Source: Mycolicibacterium hassiacum DSM 44199 (GTDB lineage: Bacteria > Actinomycetota > Actinomycetes > Mycobacteriales > Mycobacteriaceae). Taken from it: a DNA stretch of 64,000 nucleotides. Shown one piece after another: positions 16,691 through 24,164 of the stretch. The position numbers and the translations under genes were made by a program. Positions within the stretch are counted from its first letter, which is position 1, and every line of letters begins with the position of its first letter. Location: NCBI RefSeq assembly GCF_900603025.1, contig NZ_LR026975.1, positions 4,712,001 to 4,776,000 on the forward strand, in the 5' to 3' direction. The notes below the pieces were generated by a model, which saw nothing but the letters and a program-made list of their open reading frames with translations, was not told where the DNA came from and searched no databases.

Positions 16691-16721
16691 ACTATCGACC
16701 CTGACGTCGGGTCAGGGTCAA
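16691..16721 (-). promoter_or_regulatory. MerR-type promoter with 19-bp spacer and palindromic operator
   Basis: On the minus strand, -35 TTGACC (16721-16716) and -10 GATAGT (16696-16691) are separated by 19 bp, the overlong spacer that MerR proteins correct by twisting DNA. The spacer contains a perfect inverted repeat GACCCTGAC-5-GTCAGGGTC (16697-16719). The -10 element ends only seven bases before the ATG at 16683, so the transcript is predicted to be leaderless or nearly so. Confidence 0.82.
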
Positions 16722-16731
16722 GTCCGGGACG

Positions 16732-17436
16732 TCAGTTGCGGCCGGAACCGCGCCGGGCCAGCAGCACCGCCAGGACGGCCAGCACCCCGACCGCGATCGC
16801 CGCAGCGACCGGCAGCCGGGACGACCCGGCGCCGATCAGCGGCTCGGGCTCGGCCGGCGGCAGCGGGTTCGGCGCGCTCGCCACGGTCGACTTCGCTTGC
16901 GCGGCAACCTCTTTGGCGGCCTCCTCGATGTCCCTGCGGGGGAGGTCCTGCACGGGCTTGGGCGGCCCGGCCTGCTCGGCGGTCGGCCGGGGCTCGGTGC
17001 TCGGCTCGGGGCCGGTCGAGTGTGGGCTCGTCTGCTTCGCCGGTTCCGCCTTCTTGGCGGCCTTCTTCGCCGGGGCTTTCCTGGCGGGTGCCTTCCTGGC
17101 CCCCGCGTCGGCGCCCGTCTCGTTGGCGCCCGTCTCGTTGGTGCCCCTGTCGTTGGCGCCCGTGTCGTTGGCGCCCGCTTTCTCGGTCGTCGTCTTCTTG
17201 GCCGGCGCAACCTTCTCCGCCGGAGCCTTCTTCGCCGAAGCCTTCTTGCCGGCGGCTTTCTTCGCGGGGGCCTTCCTGGCCGCCTTCTTCGCCGGGGCCT
17301 TCTTGGCCGGCTCGCCGGCCGGCCCGTTCACCGATTCGGCCGGCTGGGCCGACCCGGCAGGACTCGACTCGGCAGGTGTCGGCGCGGGCGGGGTGTCACG
17401 CTGCCCGTCGTTCGGTCGGTCCTGCTGGTCTGCCAT
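16732..17436 (-). CDS. hns: Lysine/alanine/proline-rich histone-like membrane protein Hns
   Basis: The 234-residue protein has repeated KKAPAKKAA-type histone H1-like tracts (about 45-90 and 115-135). The conserved block AAKEVAAQAKSTVASAPNPL is also found in Rv3852, followed by one C-terminal membrane helix (LPVAAAIAVGVLAVLAVLLA) and a basic tail. I chose the ATG at 17436 (MADQQDRPND), with a GGAG-like site upstream. It sits beside the MerR/rraA genes as in M. tuberculosis. It is longer than Rv3852 because of an inserted GAN(D/E)TGA repeat between the two basic tracts. It likely tethers DNA to the membrane. Confidence 0.82.
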   Translation of the reverse strand: MADQQDRPNDGQRDTPPAPTPAESSPAGSAQPAESVNGPAGEPAKKAPAKKAARKAPAKKAAGKKASAKKAPAEKVAPAKKTTTEKAGANDTGANDRGTNETGANETGADAGARKAPARKAPAKKAAKKAEPAKQTSPHSTGPEPSTEPRPTAEQAGPPKPVQDLPRRDIEEAAKEVAAQAKSTVASAPNPLPPAEPEPLIGAGSSRLPVAAAIAVGVLAVLAVLLARRGSGRN

Positions 17437-17510
17437 CGGGCTGCTCCTTCGCAGTGCTCGTTGTCCGCGGGTCCGGCAGTGGACCCCATCATGCCAGGCG
17501 GGCCCGGGGG

Positions 17511-18446
17511 TCAACCGGTGACGGCCAGGCCCGCGGCCAGCGTCAGCGCGACCCCCATCGCGGTCAGCTCCACGACCGCGCGGGTCCGCGACAGGGCGGC
17601 GCTGGCGCGATGTCCGCGGGCGGCGGGCAGCCACAGCGTGCGGTTGCGCCACCCCAGCACCACCAGTAGCGACGTCAATACCAGTTTGGCCGTCAACACC
17701 CGGCCGTAGCCGGTGACCACGAGATCCGCCACCGACCCCAACCGGTCGACCGCCCCCACCGCGCCGGCGCCCACCATCGCCGCCACACACCACAGCGACA
17801 GCGTCGAGAACCGCGGCAGCACCCGCGCCCAGCGGCCCCGGTGCGCGACGGTGAGGACCAGCCCGGCCAGCGCCCCGCACCACAGCGCGGCCGCCAGCAC
17901 GTGCACCGCCACCGCGGCGCCACCCAGCCCGCTCACCGAGAAATGCCCGGTCAACACCCGCGACACCACGCCGATCGCCGCGGCCCCGACGACCACCGCA
18001 TTCGCCGAACCCCGCGCCCTCGAACCCCGCGACACTAGGGCCGTCACCAGCGACACCCCCGCCGCGGCCACGCCGAGCACCGCGGGCCGGCCCAGCCCGG
18101 ACGCGTAGGAGAGCACGGCCGACACATCGAGCCGAACGAACGGCACCCCGGCCACGTCGGCGGCCGCCACCAGCAACCGTGACACCTCGGCCAGCAGCCA
18201 GCCGGCCGCCGCCACGATCAGCGGAACCGTCGCCCGGTCGAGCAGCTCCCCGCGGTGACGGTCGTCGTCGAGCAGCGGCGCTACCGCGAGGCCCAGCGTG
18301 AGGATCGCCGCGCCGTCGCAGACCGCGCGCAACACCGTGGCGAGCACCGAACCGTCGGGGTAGGCCAGCGCCCAGGCCGCCGCCGAGGCGGCGAGCACCA
18401 CCAGCACCCCGGCCAGAACCGGACCGACGGCGCCGCGACGCGTCAC
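17511..18446 (-). CDS. CopD-domain copper resistance membrane protein
   Basis: The 311-residue protein has about eight predicted membrane helices and a C-terminal CopD core (LSLWCVAAMVGAGAVGAVDR, YGRVLTAKLVLTSLLVVLGW, RNRTLWLPAARG). The GTG start at 18446 overlaps the copC stop (GTGA), so it is translated with the upstream CopC. Together they resemble the YcnJ/PcoC-PcoD copper uptake modules: CopC binds copper outside, and CopD passes it through the membrane. It is the last gene of a short minus-strand operon. Confidence 0.85.
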   Translation of the reverse strand: MTRRGAVGPVLAGVLVVLAASAAAWALAYPDGSVLATVLRAVCDGAAILTLGLAVAPLLDDDRHRGELLDRATVPLIVAAAGWLLAEVSRLLVAAADVAGVPFVRLDVSAVLSYASGLGRPAVLGVAAAGVSLVTALVSRGSRARGSANAVVVGAAAIGVVSRVLTGHFSVSGLGGAAVAVHVLAAALWCGALAGLVLTVAHRGRWARVLPRFSTLSLWCVAAMVGAGAVGAVDRLGSVADLVVTGYGRVLTAKLVLTSLLVVLGWRNRTLWLPAARGHRASAALSRTRAVVELTAMGVALTLAAGLAVTG

Positions 18447-18970
18447 CGGCGTCGCCGGACCGCCCAGAGCGCTCCGCCGGCGATGATCACCACCGCGCCG
18501 ACGAAGAACGGCCACACCGGGATTCCGTCGCCGTCCGCGGCGTCGTCGCCGGCCGCGTCGGCCAGGGTGCCCGCCGGCGGGCCGGGCGTCCCCGGACCGG
18601 GCGCGGTGAGCTCGAAGGACCACGAACCGGTCACCACATGCCCGTCGGCCGAGGTGGCGCGGTAGTTGACGGTGTACTTGCCGGCCGGGCCGAGCGGGCG
18701 GACGGCCACGCTCAGCACCGGGCCGTCGACCTGCGGCTCCCCGGTCGACCACAGGTTGCCGTCCGGGCCGACCACCGTCATCGCGGCGAACTGCGGCTGC
18801 ATCGGCTCGTTGAACGTCGCGCTGACGCGCTCGGGTGGCTGGGTGAGCCGGGAATCCTCGGGCGGATCGGCCGCGATCCGGGCCGCGTGCCCGGAAGCCG
18901 CACCGGCACCGGCCATCGAGCCGGCCAGCATCGTCACCAGCACGGCCACCGCAGCGACAACGGTTCTCAC
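18443..18970 (-). CDS. copC: CopC-domain copper-binding exported protein
   Basis: The 175-residue protein has a signal peptide (VVAAVAVLVTMLAGSMAGAG, cleavage probably after AASG), then a CopC beta-barrel beginning HAARIAADPPEDSRLTQPPE and ending YRATSADGHVVTGSWSFEL. The N-terminal His and the SADGH segment supply copper ligands in this family. A Pro-rich linker leads to a C-terminal membrane helix (WPFFVGAVVIIAGGALWAV) and an RRRR stop, so it is anchored. It overlaps copD by four bases. Confidence 0.9.
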   Translation of the reverse strand: MRTVVAAVAVLVTMLAGSMAGAGAASGHAARIAADPPEDSRLTQPPERVSATFNEPMQPQFAAMTVVGPDGNLWSTGEPQVDGPVLSVAVRPLGPAGKYTVNYRATSADGHVVTGSWSFELTAPGPGTPGPPAGTLADAAGDDAADGDGIPVWPFFVGAVVIIAGGALWAVRRRR

Positions 18971-18977
18971 GGCACTC

Positions 18978-19634
18978 CTAACTCGAGACCCCGAGCCGCG
19001 CCATCAGGTCGGCGTCGATCTCGTCGAGCTGACGTGCGATCGCGGCGTGGGCGGCGCGCCGGCGCGCCGTCGGCATGTTCTCGGCCGCGGTCACCGCGGC
19101 GGACAGGTCGGCGAGCCGGTCGGTGATCGCCGCGACGAACTGCTTGGTCTCGGCGTCCTTGGGATTCTTGTCGGCCACCAGCCGCAGCGACTGCTCGGCA
19201 CCGGCGATGCGCGCCGACAGCTTGGCGCCGTGCCCGGAGAACTGGCCGATCTGGCTGAGCGGCACCCCGAGCCGGTCGGCGCGGCGCTGGTCGATGTACC
19301 CGCGGGCGGTGACTGCCGCCCGGTAGGCGAGCGGGACGATCACAGGGGCCAGCAGCCGGGCCACCGTCAGCACCCGCCGAATCCGGCTGGGTGAGAGCAA
19401 CTTGCCCTCTCGCGCGGCCTTGAGCTGCAGTTCGGCGGCTTTCAGCGCGGCCCGGTCGCTGTCGCGCTGTGCCTTCAGCTGGGCCTTGAGCGCCTTGCGC
19501 TCGGCCTTCTGCTCGGACTTGATGCGGCGGGCCTCGTTCTTGGCGGCGAGCTTGGCTTCGAGCTTGGCTTTCGCCTTCAGCGCGCGAGCCTCGGCCCGGC
19601 GGGTGGCCCGGCTCTTGCGCTTGAACAGGCTCAT
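18978..19634 (-). CDS. Rv3850-like conserved protein with basic coiled coil (DUF6474 type)
   Basis: The 218-residue protein has an N-terminal ~100 residues that are a highly charged Arg/Lys/Ala/Glu helix (RATRRAEARALKAKAKLEAK), probably coiled coil. A short hydrophobic stretch follows (VLTVARLLAPVIVPLAYRAA), then a helical C-terminus. I chose the ATG at 19634 (MSLFKRKSRAT). The domain matches the mycobacterial Rv3850 type; function is unknown. Its end lies seven bases before the copC start, so it may head the copC-copD transcript. Confidence 0.8.
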   Translation of the reverse strand: MSLFKRKSRATRRAEARALKAKAKLEAKLAAKNEARRIKSEQKAERKALKAQLKAQRDSDRAALKAAELQLKAAREGKLLSPSRIRRVLTVARLLAPVIVPLAYRAAVTARGYIDQRRADRLGVPLSQIGQFSGHGAKLSARIAGAEQSLRLVADKNPKDAETKQFVAAITDRLADLSAAVTAAENMPTARRRAAHAAIARQLDEIDADLMARLGVSS

Positions 19635-19928
19635 CCCGGCTGCCTCCCGGTCGTGGTGGAAATTCGTTGTTCGGATGCAGCCCAACACTATCGCTCCGCA
19701 GCGGGAAGTCGGTGAGGGCTGCCCGACGGGGCCGGTCGCGGGCCCAACGGGCCGACGTACCCTGATGTCACCTGCGATGATTGCTGAGGTAGCTCCCACC
19801 TCCGCGGTGGATTTCGGCATCCTGGACGGTTGGGGCAGGGGTCCGGAGGGGATCGGGCGGAGAACTGACGGATCCGCTGCCCAGCACGGGTACCCGGCGC
19901 ATAGTGGATGTGTCGAAAGGGGGACGCC
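19635..19928. other. Intergenic region between divergent Rv3850-like and ImmA-like genes
   Basis: These 294 bases separate two divergent genes and must hold both promoters. I see no recognised RNA or strong hairpin. CACTATCGC near 19686 on the plus strand and TAGTGGATG near 19902 are weak -10-like elements only. Confidence 0.4.
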
Positions 19929-20420
19929 ATGGCCGCCAGCCGCAGGGTCACGCGAGCCGTCAACGCGGTGCTGGACCTCGCTCCCCGCGAGGGCGAGGTC
20001 TCGCTGACCCGGCTCGTGCAGGCCGTCAGCGAGGACCGCGGCCGGCCGATCGAGCTCAAGATGGCCGATCTGCCGCCGGGGGTGTGCGGGCAGTGGCGCC
20101 AGTACAACGATCGCGATGTGTTCCTCATCCAGAAGGGCCTGCCCGCCTGGGACCGAACGCTGGCGCACGAACTCGGACACCTGGTACTCGGTCACGAAGG
20201 CACCCCGGTGGTGCAGGCGGTTCGGGAGACCGTCGAACTGGCCAGCTCCGAGCTGATCGGCTACATGCTCAACCAGCGCACCGGCTGTATGGGACCCGCC
20301 GGTGAGGACGCCGAACAGGAAGCCGAGGACTTCGCGGCCCTGCTGCTCTACCGGCTGGGCCGGCTGCCGTCCGATCGGGCCTCGATCGTCCAGGTCCGGC
20401 TCGGAGAGGCGTTTGGTTGA
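19929..20420 (+). CDS. ImmA/IrrE-family metallopeptidase-like protein
   Basis: The 163-residue protein carries the zinc peptidase helix LAHELGHLVLGHEG (HExxH plus a further His), the signature of ImmA/IrrE proteins that cleave or release transcriptional repressors. I chose the ATG at 19929 ([14 protein letters not shown]). It overlaps the next gene by TTGA (20417-20420). In actinobacteria such genes often precede a DUF6545 membrane protein exactly as here. No partner repressor gene (XRE type) is adjacent on this strand; the nearest HTH gene is espR, convergent. Confidence 0.88.
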   Translation: MAASRRVTRAVNAVLDLAPREGEVSLTRLVQAVSEDRGRPIELKMADLPPGVCGQWRQYNDRDVFLIQKGLPAWDRTLAHELGHLVLGHEGTPVVQAVRETVELASSELIGYMLNQRTGCMGPAGEDAEQEAEDFAALLLYRLGRLPSDRASIVQVRLGEAFG

Positions 20421-21565
20421 TCGTTTGGGTGATCGCCGGTCTGCTCGGACTGGCCACCGGACTTCGCATCGGCTGGGCCCTGGTCAACAAGCAGTCGCTG
20501 GTGAGCTGCGCGATGATCCTCGCGCTGGGCAGTCTGGGCCTGGTCGCCGCCCTCAACTGGCAGCCGCTGACGCTGCTGATCGACAACGTGCTGCGCTGGC
20601 CCAACATCTCGATGGCCTTCACACAGGTGGCGCTGGTCGGCTGCGCGGCCGGCAGCTGCGTGATGATCACCGGGGTCGGGTCCGTCCTGAAACCGCCGAC
20701 CGTGCGGGTCATCTCGGTCATCCAGTACGGCGTGGCCGGGGTGATCGCGGTGATCAGCCTGATCGCGTTCTTCGCGGCGGGTAAGCAGCCGCAGCAGGCG
20801 CCGGCGGAATACCTGCGCCGCAACCTCACCTCGGGTGGCAGCACCGTGGGCTGGCTGCTTCCGGTGCTGTACGTGATGCTCGCGCTGACGCTGGTGACCG
20901 TGGCGGGCCTGCGCTACTCGAACCCCAGCCGGCGCGGCCGGGCGCTGTTCGTCTTCACCACCGGGATCGCGCTGATGGTGGTGGCGTCCGGGTTCATCCT
21001 CACCTGGGCGCTCGACGTGGACGCCCCGGTCGGCGTCGGAGCGGCGACGACCCTGCTGGGCTGCGCCATGCTGATGGTCGCGATGGGCGCGCTGCTGCCG
21101 AGCGTCGAGGACTGGCTCGGGGCCCGCCGGGAACTGCGGGTGATCGAGCCCCTGCTCACCGAGCTGGGCCGACGCCATCCCGACATCGGGATCGGGGTGC
21201 GCCCGCGGGGCCCGCTGGTGTTCCGGGTCGCCGAGCAGATGTCGATGATCTCCGACGCGCTGTATCTGGAGGCGACGGCGGCCCGTGCCGCCCCGGGCCG
21301 GCGGGACACGTCCGCGCTGGATCCGCTGACCGACGGCGGCGACCTCGAATCGGGCGGGCTGGACGGCCCCGGCGTGCCGCCCGCCGAACAGGCGCGCGCC
21401 ATCGCCCGCTGGGTGTACGGGACGCGACCGGAGACGACAGCCGAGGAGCGTGTCAAGTTCCCGGGGCCGGACTGGCTGCGGCAGCCCATCGGCTACTCCG
21501 ACCGGGAATGGATTCTCGAGATCGCCGAAAGCTACCGCGACCTGTGCACCCGGAACCGGAAATAG
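20417..21565 (+). CDS. DUF6545 / MAB_1171c-family membrane protein
   Basis: The 382-residue protein has an N-terminal membrane domain of seven helices (within residues 1-235), followed by a cytoplasmic DUF6545 region (LGARRELRVIEPLLTELGRR, RPRGPLVFRVAEQMSMISDA). The start is a TTG overlapping the immA stop. Pairing with an ImmA/IrrE peptidase suggests signalling across the membrane to the peptidase or its target; that link is inference. A terminator hairpin follows directly. Confidence 0.82.
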   Translation: MIVWVIAGLLGLATGLRIGWALVNKQSLVSCAMILALGSLGLVAALNWQPLTLLIDNVLRWPNISMAFTQVALVGCAAGSCVMITGVGSVLKPPTVRVISVIQYGVAGVIAVISLIAFFAAGKQPQQAPAEYLRRNLTSGGSTVGWLLPVLYVMLALTLVTVAGLRYSNPSRRGRALFVFTTGIALMVVASGFILTWALDVDAPVGVGAATTLLGCAMLMVAMGALLPSVEDWLGARRELRVIEPLLTELGRRHPDIGIGVRPRGPLVFRVAEQMSMISDALYLEATAARAAPGRRDTSALDPLTDGGDLESGGLDGPGVPPAEQARAIARWVYGTRPETTAEERVKFPGPDWLRQPIGYSDREWILEIAESYRDLCTRNRK

Positions 21566-21601
21566 CGATGGCGGTGAGGGAAAATCCCCACCGCCATCGC
21601 T
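21564..21601. terminator. Bidirectional hairpin terminator
   Basis: AGCGATGGCGGTG (21564-21576) pairs with CACCGCCATCGCT (21589-21601), extended by GGG/CCC around an AAAAT loop. It lies between the convergent DUF6545 gene and espR. There is no long U tract, as usual for mycobacteria. Confidence 0.75.
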
Positions 21602-21657
21602 GATGACGCGGTGTTCTGAGCGGTGTTCGCCCGTCTTTTTGACGCGGCCCCTGACAG

Positions 21658-22065
21658 TTACTCGACGTCGGTGTCGAGGTTCTCCTTGCGGCGGAGTTCC
21701 TCGGCCCGTTCGAGCAGCTCCTGCTGCGCCTCCGGCGACAGGCCGATGGTCCGGGCCGCAATCTTGCGGACGCCCTCATCTCGCATCTGCGCGAGGTAGG
21801 TCAGTTCCTTGTCCAGCTTCTCGAAGTACTCGTCGTCGGTGAAGTACTCCGGCTTGATCCGGAAGAAGTTGGCAAGGGCAGCCATGGTCGCCGCGGACGG
21901 GTTGGTGCGATTGCCCGAGCGCAGCTGCGACAGGTACGGAGCCGACATGGTGATTCCCTCAGCCTTCAGCGCGGCGATGACCTCAGCCGAGGTGTGCGGG
22001 CCCCTACCCGGTGGGTAAACCGTCTCGAACAGTCGGTTCAGGCGGGCGGCGAACGTCTTGCTCAT
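21658..22065 (-). CDS. espR: Nucleoid-associated regulator EspR
   Basis: The 135-residue protein begins MSKTFAARLNRLFETVYPPG and is nearly identical to M. tuberculosis EspR in the first 90 residues. The HTH is at about 25-60 (SAEVIAALKAEGITMSAPYL, then SQLRSGNRTNPS), and the C-terminal dimerisation helices run from about 85. I chose the ATG at 22065; an in-frame ATG five codons upstream lacks conservation. EspR binds TTTGC-type sites genome-wide and controls espACD/ESX-1 and envelope genes. The variable C-terminus (ENLDTDVE) differs from M. tuberculosis. Confidence 0.95.
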   Translation of the reverse strand: MSKTFAARLNRLFETVYPPGRGPHTSAEVIAALKAEGITMSAPYLSQLRSGNRTNPSAATMAALANFFRIKPEYFTDDEYFEKLDKELTYLAQMRDEGVRKIAARTIGLSPEAQQELLERAEELRRKENLDTDVE

Positions 22066-22512
22066 GGGTTTGACCTCCACATGCTTGGCTGACGGGACAT
22101 TGGGCCGCGTATTTGCTGACCATCGTAGCGACCCGGCTCGTCAAACCCAAGTGCAAACGGGTCCGAAGATATTCCCCATTTGCTGGATCAAGCACCCCAC
22201 CCGGGCCCCGCGAAGCGCTGACGCGGCAGTTCGACGGCAACGTAACCTCACGTAAGATGCGGTCAAGCAAATACTGACGGCTCCGCAGAATCGAGTGTGC
22301 CGGGGGTCCGAGGGTAATCCGGCCGGAATCGCGAAATTCCCCGGAGGCAATGCGGAGAAGCGGTCAAGATCGCCCGATTTGAATTTGCTGTCACCACAGG
22401 GGGATTAGCCAGCGCGCGCCCGGTCGTGGTCTCGGGGGTGGCCCGGAAAGTGGTCCGGGCCACAGATTGTGGCGAACGTCACATGCGATGGCGCGACGCC
22501 CGCCCCGGCCCG
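22066..22512. promoter_or_regulatory. Long espR upstream region with repeated TTTGCT sites
   Basis: The 447 bases upstream of espR hold no credible gene. TTTGCTG occurs at 22112, 22179 and 22384 on the plus strand and TTTGCT on the minus strand at 22271-22266. This resembles the reported EspR motif TTTGC(T/C)(G/A), so autoregulation over several spaced sites is likely. The region is also less GC-rich than its neighbours. Confidence 0.55.
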
Positions 22513-23244
22513 TCAGTGCCCGTTCGACGGCTCCGAGGTGCGCGTCTCGTCGAGCGCCGGTCGGGTGTCGACGACCGGGGTACCGCCGCTGTCTCGCCGC
22601 CGGCGAAGCGCGATCCCGGCGCCGATCACCGCCGCGCCCACCACCACGCCGACCGACGCAACGGCCACCGCACGCCATTCCAGCGCACCGTCGAACAGCA
22701 GCCACAGCCCGAACACCAGGAACAGCAGGCTGGCCAGGGTGTGCAGGGCGCCCGTCGGCAGCCGGCGGTGCATGACCGCACCCACCGCGATGGCCACCGC
22801 ATCGGCGAGCACCATGCCGAGGGTGGCGCCCACCCAGACACCGGCCGAGGTGTGCTCGCTGGCCAGCGCCACGGTGGCCAGCATGGTCTTGTCGCCGAGT
22901 TCGGCGAGCACGAACGAGGAGACGATCGCGAGCACGACGAAGCGCGGTTCGGCCACCTTGATGTCCTCGTCGTCGCCGCCGCGGGACTCGCGCCAGGTCC
23001 ACCAGGCGAACGCGAAGAACGCGATCGCGGCGGCCACGGCGATCGGCCGCTGGGGCAGTGTCAGCCCGAGGAAGTGCCCGATCGTCACCGAGACGCCGTG
23101 CACCAGCATCGCCGCGATGCCCACCCCGGTCAGCACCACCCACCAGCGGTGCCGCAGCGCATACGCCATCGTCATCAGCTGGGACTTGTCGCCGAGCTCG
23201 GCGAAGAAGACGACGGCGAAGCTGATCAGTACCGCGGCGACCAT
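22513..23244 (-). CDS. GDT1/TMEM165 (UPF0016) family cation exporter
   Basis: The 243-residue protein has six or seven membrane helices and the two signature motifs ELGDKS (about residue 16) and ELGDKT (about 115) that line the cation path. Bacterial members (MneA type) export manganese. I chose the ATG at 23244 (MVAAVLISFAVVFF); a longer frame starting at 23319 runs through a structured RNA and is not real N-terminus. The cytoplasmic tail is short. Expression is probably controlled by the upstream yybP-ykoY-like element, which would switch it on when manganese is high. Confidence 0.9.
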   Translation of the reverse strand: MVAAVLISFAVVFFAELGDKSQLMTMAYALRHRWWVVLTGVGIAAMLVHGVSVTIGHFLGLTLPQRPIAVAAAIAFFAFAWWTWRESRGGDDEDIKVAEPRFVVLAIVSSFVLAELGDKTMLATVALASEHTSAGVWVGATLGMVLADAVAIAVGAVMHRRLPTGALHTLASLLFLVFGLWLLFDGALEWRAVAVASVGVVVGAAVIGAGIALRRRRDSGGTPVVDTRPALDETRTSEPSNGH

Positions 23245-23301
23245 AGGGCGACCTTTCGACTCGTTGCTGACGAGCGCGCGCAGGCACGCCCGTCGGACCG
23301 G

Positions 23302-23402
23302 GTCGAAGGTCTCGCCCACCGCAGAAGCGGTTCGCGTGCCGGGCGACGCGGGTGCGCCGCCAGCATGTCGACATCGCGATTGCGGACTACTCCCCTTCGG
23401 GT
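23302..23402 (-). ncRNA. Candidate yybP-ykoY manganese riboswitch
   Basis: On the minus strand, a P1 helix CCGAAGG...CCTTCG (23400-23394 with 23309-23304) encloses the family's conserved ends: GGGGAGTAG just after P1 and GGGCGAGACCTTC at the 3' side. The length (~100 nt) is right. It lies 58 nt upstream of a UPF0016 exporter, a common partner of this riboswitch. A promoter (23413-23441) places transcription start a few bases before P1. The internal GTCGCCCGGC / GCGGTGGGCGA region could form the second stem. Confidence 0.78.
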
Positions 23403-23412
23403 GTCGACGTCG

Positions 23413-23441
23413 ACCATAGCCGCCGGCGACGCACCTGCCAA
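23413..23441 (-). promoter_or_regulatory. Promoter for riboswitch-exporter transcript
   Basis: Minus strand: TTGGCA (23441-23436), 17-bp spacer, TATGGT (23418-23413). Initiation would fall near 23405, immediately upstream of the aptamer P1 strand. Confidence 0.6.
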
Positions 23442-23509
23442 GGCGTCGCCGTGATTTCGGGCACCCGAAATCAGCGTTCCGGCTGCCGAATCATTCTTTT
23501 CGAAAAGCC

Positions 23510-24043
23510 TTATGCGGCAAGCAGCATCGCCAGGATCGCGGTGTCCGGATGACTGATCGGGTCCACGCCCACCCGGCTCATCATCGCGGTGACGGTGCCG
23601 TCCGCCTCGGCCTCGACCCAGGCCGCCCGGTGCTCGAGTCCGAGGTGGGGAAGCCCGGGCAGCAGAACGCATCCCGATGCCGCTCCGGCGCACTCGGGCA
23701 AAGACGGGGTGGTTTCCGACGGCGGATGCAGCATCATCAGCGCCGGCGGTTGACGATCGGCGAACTGGCCGGGCTCGACGGCGTCCTCGCCGACCACCGG
23801 GCCTTCGGCCACCACCAGGCCGACGGTATTCGGTTGGGGGTCTTCGGGAAGTTCTTCACGGACACCGAAAACCGTTGTGGTGGGCAGAATTCCGGGCACG
23901 CACGCGATCCGGACCGCAGCCGTGAGAAACTGCGCCCACTCCTTGGTGGAGTCGGGCCAACGTCCCGAAACCACAAAGCCTTTCAGTGAACCACGGGAAT
24001 GGAAGGGGGCGATCTCGATCGCCCGGCCGGAGCCCTTGCTCAT
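23510..24043 (-). CDS. Rv3847-like conserved hypothetical protein
   Basis: The 177-residue protein starts MSKGSGRAIEIAPFHSRGSL (ATG at 24043, with GGAGGCGAA upstream). It is soluble, of mixed alpha/beta composition, with no motif I recognise. Length and position between the exporter/espR block and the superoxide dismutase locus match Rv3847. A longer upstream frame exists but crosses a region with no conservation cues. Function unknown. Confidence 0.78.
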   Translation of the reverse strand: MSKGSGRAIEIAPFHSRGSLKGFVVSGRWPDSTKEWAQFLTAAVRIACVPGILPTTTVFGVREELPEDPQPNTVGLVVAEGPVVGEDAVEPGQFADRQPPALMMLHPPSETTPSLPECAGAASGCVLLPGLPHLGLEHRAAWVEAEADGTVTAMMSRVGVDPISHPDTAILAMLLAA

Positions 24044-24164
24044 TTCGCCTCCGCGTCTGTCTTCCCGGCCGGCCGAGCCGGCCTCGTTGGGTCCTCGACA
24101 CGGCTTCGGGTCGATGCCGCCAATATGCGGCAGAAACGCGCTGGCAGGCAAGGGCAGCCGACTG

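Noticed and set aside
23245..23319. 25-residue N-terminal extension of the GDT1-family exporter
   Set aside because: The stretch overlaps the conserved 3' part of the riboswitch and has no ribosome binding site; the ATG at 23244 gives the normal first helix.
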